From Gimesia fumaroli (lineage in GTDB: Bacteria; Planctomycetota; Planctomycetia; Planctomycetales; Planctomycetaceae), in assembly GCF_007754425.1 (NCBI RefSeq), contig NZ_CP037452.1, forward strand, positions 5,431,164-5,495,163: a DNA stretch of 64,000 bases, read 5' to 3'. Under the pieces are notes generated by a model that was not told the origin of the DNA, did no database searches, and was given only the letters and a program-made list of their open reading frames with translations. A program made the translations under genes and the position numbers. This document shows, piece by piece, positions 61,421-64,000 of the stretch; position 1 is the first letter of the stretch, and every line of letters begins with the position of its first letter.

Positions 61421-62794
61421 ATGGTTGAGCAAGTTCGCAATTATTTAGAAGAACATCAGGATCGGTTTGTCAGTGAGCTGGTTGATTTTTTGAAAATTCC
61501 CAGCGTGAGTGCCGACTCCACTTTGAATTCGGAAACCAGACGGGGCGCCGAGTTTGTCTTGAAGCAACTCGAAGCAGCGGGCATTGAAAGCCGTTTCGTT
61601 GAAACAGCCGGGCATCCAATTGTGTATGGTGCCTGGAAAAAAGCGGCCAATAAGCCGACGGTCCTGGTTTACGGTCATTATGATGTGCAGCCCCCCGATC
61701 CGCTGGACCAGTGGAAAACGCCCCCTTTTGAACCCGATATTCGTGACGGACATATTTATGCCCGCGGTGCGACCGACGACAAAGGGCAGATGTATACTCA
61801 CATCAAATCGGTGGAAGCGTGGATGAAAACCCACGGAGAACTGCCGGTAAACGTGGTCTTCGTGATTGAAGGCGAAGAAGAAGTCGGCAGTGATAACCTC
61901 GATCGATTTCTTGCAGAAAACAAAGACCTGGTCGCGAGCGACATCGCAGTGATCAGCGATACCAGTCAGTATGCACCGGGCATTCCCGCGATCACCTACG
62001 GCTTGCGGGGCATTCTGGCGTGTGAAGTCATCGTCAACGGTCCCAGTCAAGACCTGCATAGCGGCGTATTTGGCGGTGCGGTAACCAACCCGGGCAATGG
62101 GCTGGCGAAGATGGTGGCGGCTCTACACGATGATCAGGGACGGGTACAGATTCCCGGTTTTTATGACGGCGTGATTGAACTCACACAGGAAGAGCGGGAT
62201 CAGTTTGCCGCACTGCCCTTCGATGAAGCCAAATTCATGAACGCTCTGGGCGTGAATGCGGTCGCCGGTGAAACCGGGTTTACGACACTCGAACGTCGCT
62301 GGGCACGGCCGACCTGTGATGTGAACGGGATGATTTCCGGCTATACCGGAGAAGGCCCCAAGACAATTGTACCGGCACAGGCCCGCGTAAAGATCACTTG
62401 CCGCCTGGTACCCGATCAGGATCCGGCTGCGTTGACGAAAGCACTCGAACAGTTTCTCCGCGAACAATTGCCGCCAGGCTTAACGATGGAATTCATCGAC
62501 TATCATGGCTGCCGGGCACTGGTGTTTGATTTTCATAGTCCGTATATGAGTGCCGCCCGCACTGCCATCGAACAGGCATTCGGAGCAGCTCCGGTGATGA
62601 TTCGCGAAGGGGGTTCGATTCCGGTTGTCGAAACGTTTCAATCTCTAGTTGGGGTGGAGACATTGCTGCTGGGGTGGGGACAGAACACCGACAACCTGCA
62701 CAGCCCGAATGAACGCTTTTCACTCGAAGCCTTTCGACAGGGAACTCTGGCCAGTGCCCTGCTCTGGCAGGAACTGTCGGAGATTCAGGTTTAA
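61421..62794 (+). CDS. M20 family dipeptidase
   Basis: A 457-residue zinc peptidase of the M20 family. [20 protein letters not shown] carries the first metal His/Asp. [20 protein letters not shown] and [13 protein letters not shown] hold the bridging Asp and the catalytic/metal Glu residues. [16 protein letters not shown] [10 protein letters not shown] starts the dimerisation domain, and [20 protein letters not shown] the C-terminal lobe. AGGAAAA precedes the ATG. It cleaves dipeptides or related amides; the exact substrate is unknown. It stands alone. Confidence 0.92.
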   Translation: MVEQVRNYLEEHQDRFVSELVDFLKIPSVSADSTLNSETRRGAEFVLKQLEAAGIESRFVETAGHPIVYGAWKKAANKPTVLVYGHYDVQPPDPLDQWKTPPFEPDIRDGHIYARGATDDKGQMYTHIKSVEAWMKTHGELPVNVVFVIEGEEEVGSDNLDRFLAENKDLVASDIAVISDTSQYAPGIPAITYGLRGILACEVIVNGPSQDLHSGVFGGAVTNPGNGLAKMVAALHDDQGRVQIPGFYDGVIELTQEERDQFAALPFDEAKFMNALGVNAVAGETGFTTLERRWARPTCDVNGMISGYTGEGPKTIVPAQARVKITCRLVPDQDPAALTKALEQFLREQLPPGLTMEFIDYHGCRALVFDFHSPYMSAARTAIEQAFGAAPVMIREGGSIPVVETFQSLVGVETLLLGWGQNTDNLHSPNERFSLEAFRQGTLASALLWQELSEIQV

Positions 62795-62835
62795 TTGCTG
62801 GTTGAGATCCTGCTGAATGTGAACGATTTTTGTTC

Positions 62836-63504
62836 TTACAGAGTCACTTCACGAATCCACTGATCACTCCGCTCGTTTCGCAGACTTCCTGGTTTGCGAT
62901 CTGTTGAATCATCCATCATTTCCGGGTACTCAATAAAGATGGCCGCCAGCAATCGCTCCTGCTTGGGAATGCCCAGATAATTGAACATCTCGGGGCCTCC
63001 CAGCTTACCACCACTGGACCAGTAATTTCCCATACCGTGGGCGGTCAACATCAGTAACAAATTCTGAACCATGGAGGAAGCCGCAGCCAGGTGTTCTTCG
63101 TCACGTGCGCGTTGTGTTTCACGGTCACTTTTGGATGCGTTCTGTGCTTCCAGGTCATAAAACTCCGGTAACCAGGTCACCAGGACCAGCGCACTGCAAG
63201 CGGCTGCCAACCGGGGTCCTTTCGAGGTCACGCCTAACTCATCGCGCAGGTAAATCGCAGCTTGTTGTGCTTCTTCATGCCATAAAACATGGGCGCGCCA
63301 CGGTTCCGCTAAGCCATCGACTTTTCGCGGATAGTGAAAGGGAGCCCAACCCGCGGTCTTAATCGACTGGAGTACGATTTCTCGATTGCGTTCCGCGACA
63401 TCGGCGGGAACAGGACGATGTGCTTCAATATCACAGAGCACTTTTTCCGTCCTGCGTGCTCGAATGATGGATTCTACAGTCTCGGGTATCGATGGATCGG
63501 GCAT
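62836..63504 (-). CDS. Nitroreductase-family protein
   Basis: A 222-residue FMN-dependent oxidoreductase of the nitroreductase fold. TVESIIRARRTEKVLCDIEA has the N-terminal Arg-Arg signature that contacts FMN phosphate. SIKTAGWAPFHYPRKVDGLA and MVQNLLLMLTAHGMGNYWSS are the other conserved parts, and LGIPKQERLLAAIFIEYPEM is near the end. AAGGA supports the ATG at 63504 over 63528. The substrate is unknown. Confidence 0.85.
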   Translation of the reverse strand: MPDPSIPETVESIIRARRTEKVLCDIEAHRPVPADVAERNREIVLQSIKTAGWAPFHYPRKVDGLAEPWRAHVLWHEEAQQAAIYLRDELGVTSKGPRLAAACSALVLVTWLPEFYDLEAQNASKSDRETQRARDEEHLAAASSMVQNLLLMLTAHGMGNYWSSGGKLGGPEMFNYLGIPKQERLLAAIFIEYPEMMDDSTDRKPGSLRNERSDQWIREVTL

Positions 63505-63685
63505 CGTTGGTCCTTCAAGTCTCTTCACCAGACAAAGCTGGCGTTTGTTTTTTCGAATAGATACTTACAGTGCTAGATGATCAATGTGCGTTGAACGTGT
63601 ATTTGACAGAAAGTTGATTGAAAAGTACAGCGTGGTGATTTCGATTCGTTGTTGAGAATCGATGCGCCGAAGGTGGGAATGTGAT

Positions 63686-63727
63686 GTAGGAGCGGGTCTA
63701 TGTGGCCACCCGCCTGGTGAGGTTCGA
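63686..63727 (+). repeat. Module A repeat, second copy
   Basis: Begins GTAGGAGCGGGTCTATGTGG and continues to CCCGCCT and GTTCGA. It matches the copy at 53152-53193 at most positions. Confidence 0.6.
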
Positions 63728-63780
63728 AAAAGTTAACCAATCGATGGGACGAAAATTACGGTTCAAACTGTCTAACCCAA

Positions 63781-63828
63781 AAACACGTCGATCTCGCGGG
63801 GAGACACATGGGTCTCCCCCTACTTTTT
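63781..63828 (+). repeat. Module B hairpin, second copy
   Basis: Starts AAACACGTC and holds GGGGAGAC-ACATGG-GTCTCCCC, then CTACTTTTT. The core and right flank are identical to 53265-53295. Confidence 0.8.
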
Positions 63829-63853
63829 AATGTTGATCGAACGTTTCCACACT

Positions 63854-63880
63854 CACAGTTGAGCAAGCCAACAGTGGCAT
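63854..63880 (+). repeat. Module C hairpin, degenerate copy
   Basis: CACAGTTGA-GCAAG-CCAACAGTG then GCA. The left arm has two mismatches to the right arm, so this copy is decaying. It is third in order after modules A and B. Confidence 0.6.
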
Positions 63881-63907
63881 ACAACGTCTATTTAGATATC
63901 GGGTTAA

Positions 63908-64000
63908 TCAGACGAGTTCGGGCATGGCTTTGTACTGGTTATTGTCAACCAGATAACGCGGGCGTCCCTGGAGGTCGGTGACGGTGGTGGTTTCGACGTC
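63908..64000 (-). CDS. C-terminal fragment of an unknown gene
   Basis: The last 30 codons and the stop of a minus-strand gene that continues beyond the window (VETTTVTDLQGRPRYLVDNN, then QYKAMPELV). The frame is open to the edge and codon use looks coding. The family cannot be told from this piece. Confidence 0.55.
   Translation of the reverse strand, partial: DVETTTVTDLQGRPRYLVDNNQYKAMPELV

Larger units (their letters stand above)
63505..63907. other. Repeat-rich intergenic region
   Basis: About 400 nt without a gene. It carries modules A, B and C of the hairpin repeats in the same order and similar spacing as the region after thrS. Confidence 0.65.

Overview
The window looks like chromosomal DNA of a planctomycete (Planctomycetota), probably close to Gimesia. 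This is inferred from protein style: an inverse-autotransporter-like beta-helix protein, DUF1569, DUF2293 and DUF1653 proteins, a serpin, an enlarged ThrRS, and a moderate GC content of roughly half. I ran no database search. Genes lie on both strands in short operons. There is one tRNA and one family of hairpin repeats. I see no CRISPR array, prophage or insertion sequence.

0-9 kb: a SUKH-like protein and a small membrane protein; a TetR regulator whose perfect palindromic operator also precedes an AhpD-like gene; an FMN-binding PNPOx-like protein; a large secreted beta-helix protein on the minus strand; a fusion of an acyl carrier protein with a formylglycine-generating-enzyme-like domain; and an ArsR/AHSA1/DUF1569 cluster with an 18-bp palindrome over the arsR start codon. 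9.0 kb: a tiny SEC-C zinc-motif gene that may extend upstream across a T7 run.

9.4-18.1 kb: the highlight, an eight-gene co-directional RNA-repair operon. It encodes an Rnl2-type RNA ligase, an HD-domain/polynucleotide-kinase fusion, an unknown zinc-ribbon protein, Hen1 (3'-terminal RNA 2'-O-methyltransferase), Pnkp (kinase-phosphatase-ligase), two tandem YcgL-like nucleotidyltransferases and an unknown last gene. Hen1 and Pnkp are a known pair. The second ligase, second kinase, paired nucleotidyltransferases and two unknown proteins suggest an expanded RNA-damage response.

18-23 kb: a LamG protein, then a minus-strand arsenic operon (arsR, three tiny or small membrane ORFs, a frameshifted arsC, acr3, a small Cys protein, an intact arsC and arsI). 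23-27 kb: a haem-binding DUF3365 protein with quinol-type nitric oxide reductase, facing an ArsR-DUF488 pair. 27-33.8 kb: TspO, the UV endonuclease UvsE, small membrane proteins, DUF2293, class I aldolase, DUF1653, a CPXCG protein, DUF389 and DoxX. 33.8-38.7 kb: serpin plus a large unknown protein, and a PAS-GGDEF-EAL protein. 39-41 kb: a MarR/pirin/DoxX cluster with two matching palindromes.

42-50 kb: a four-gene minus-strand metal-efflux operon (TolC-like, Cys-rich protein, adaptor with heavy-metal-binding motifs, CusA/CzcA-like RND pump), then tRNA-Val(GAC). 50-64 kb: thrS, a class III aminotransferase, Mug, lipoproteins, a glycosyltransferase, LhgO, an M20 dipeptidase, a nitroreductase-like protein and the 3' end of a further gene. 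Here the intergenic spaces carry hairpin repeats, including a three-part arrangement that recurs in the same order 10.5 kb apart.
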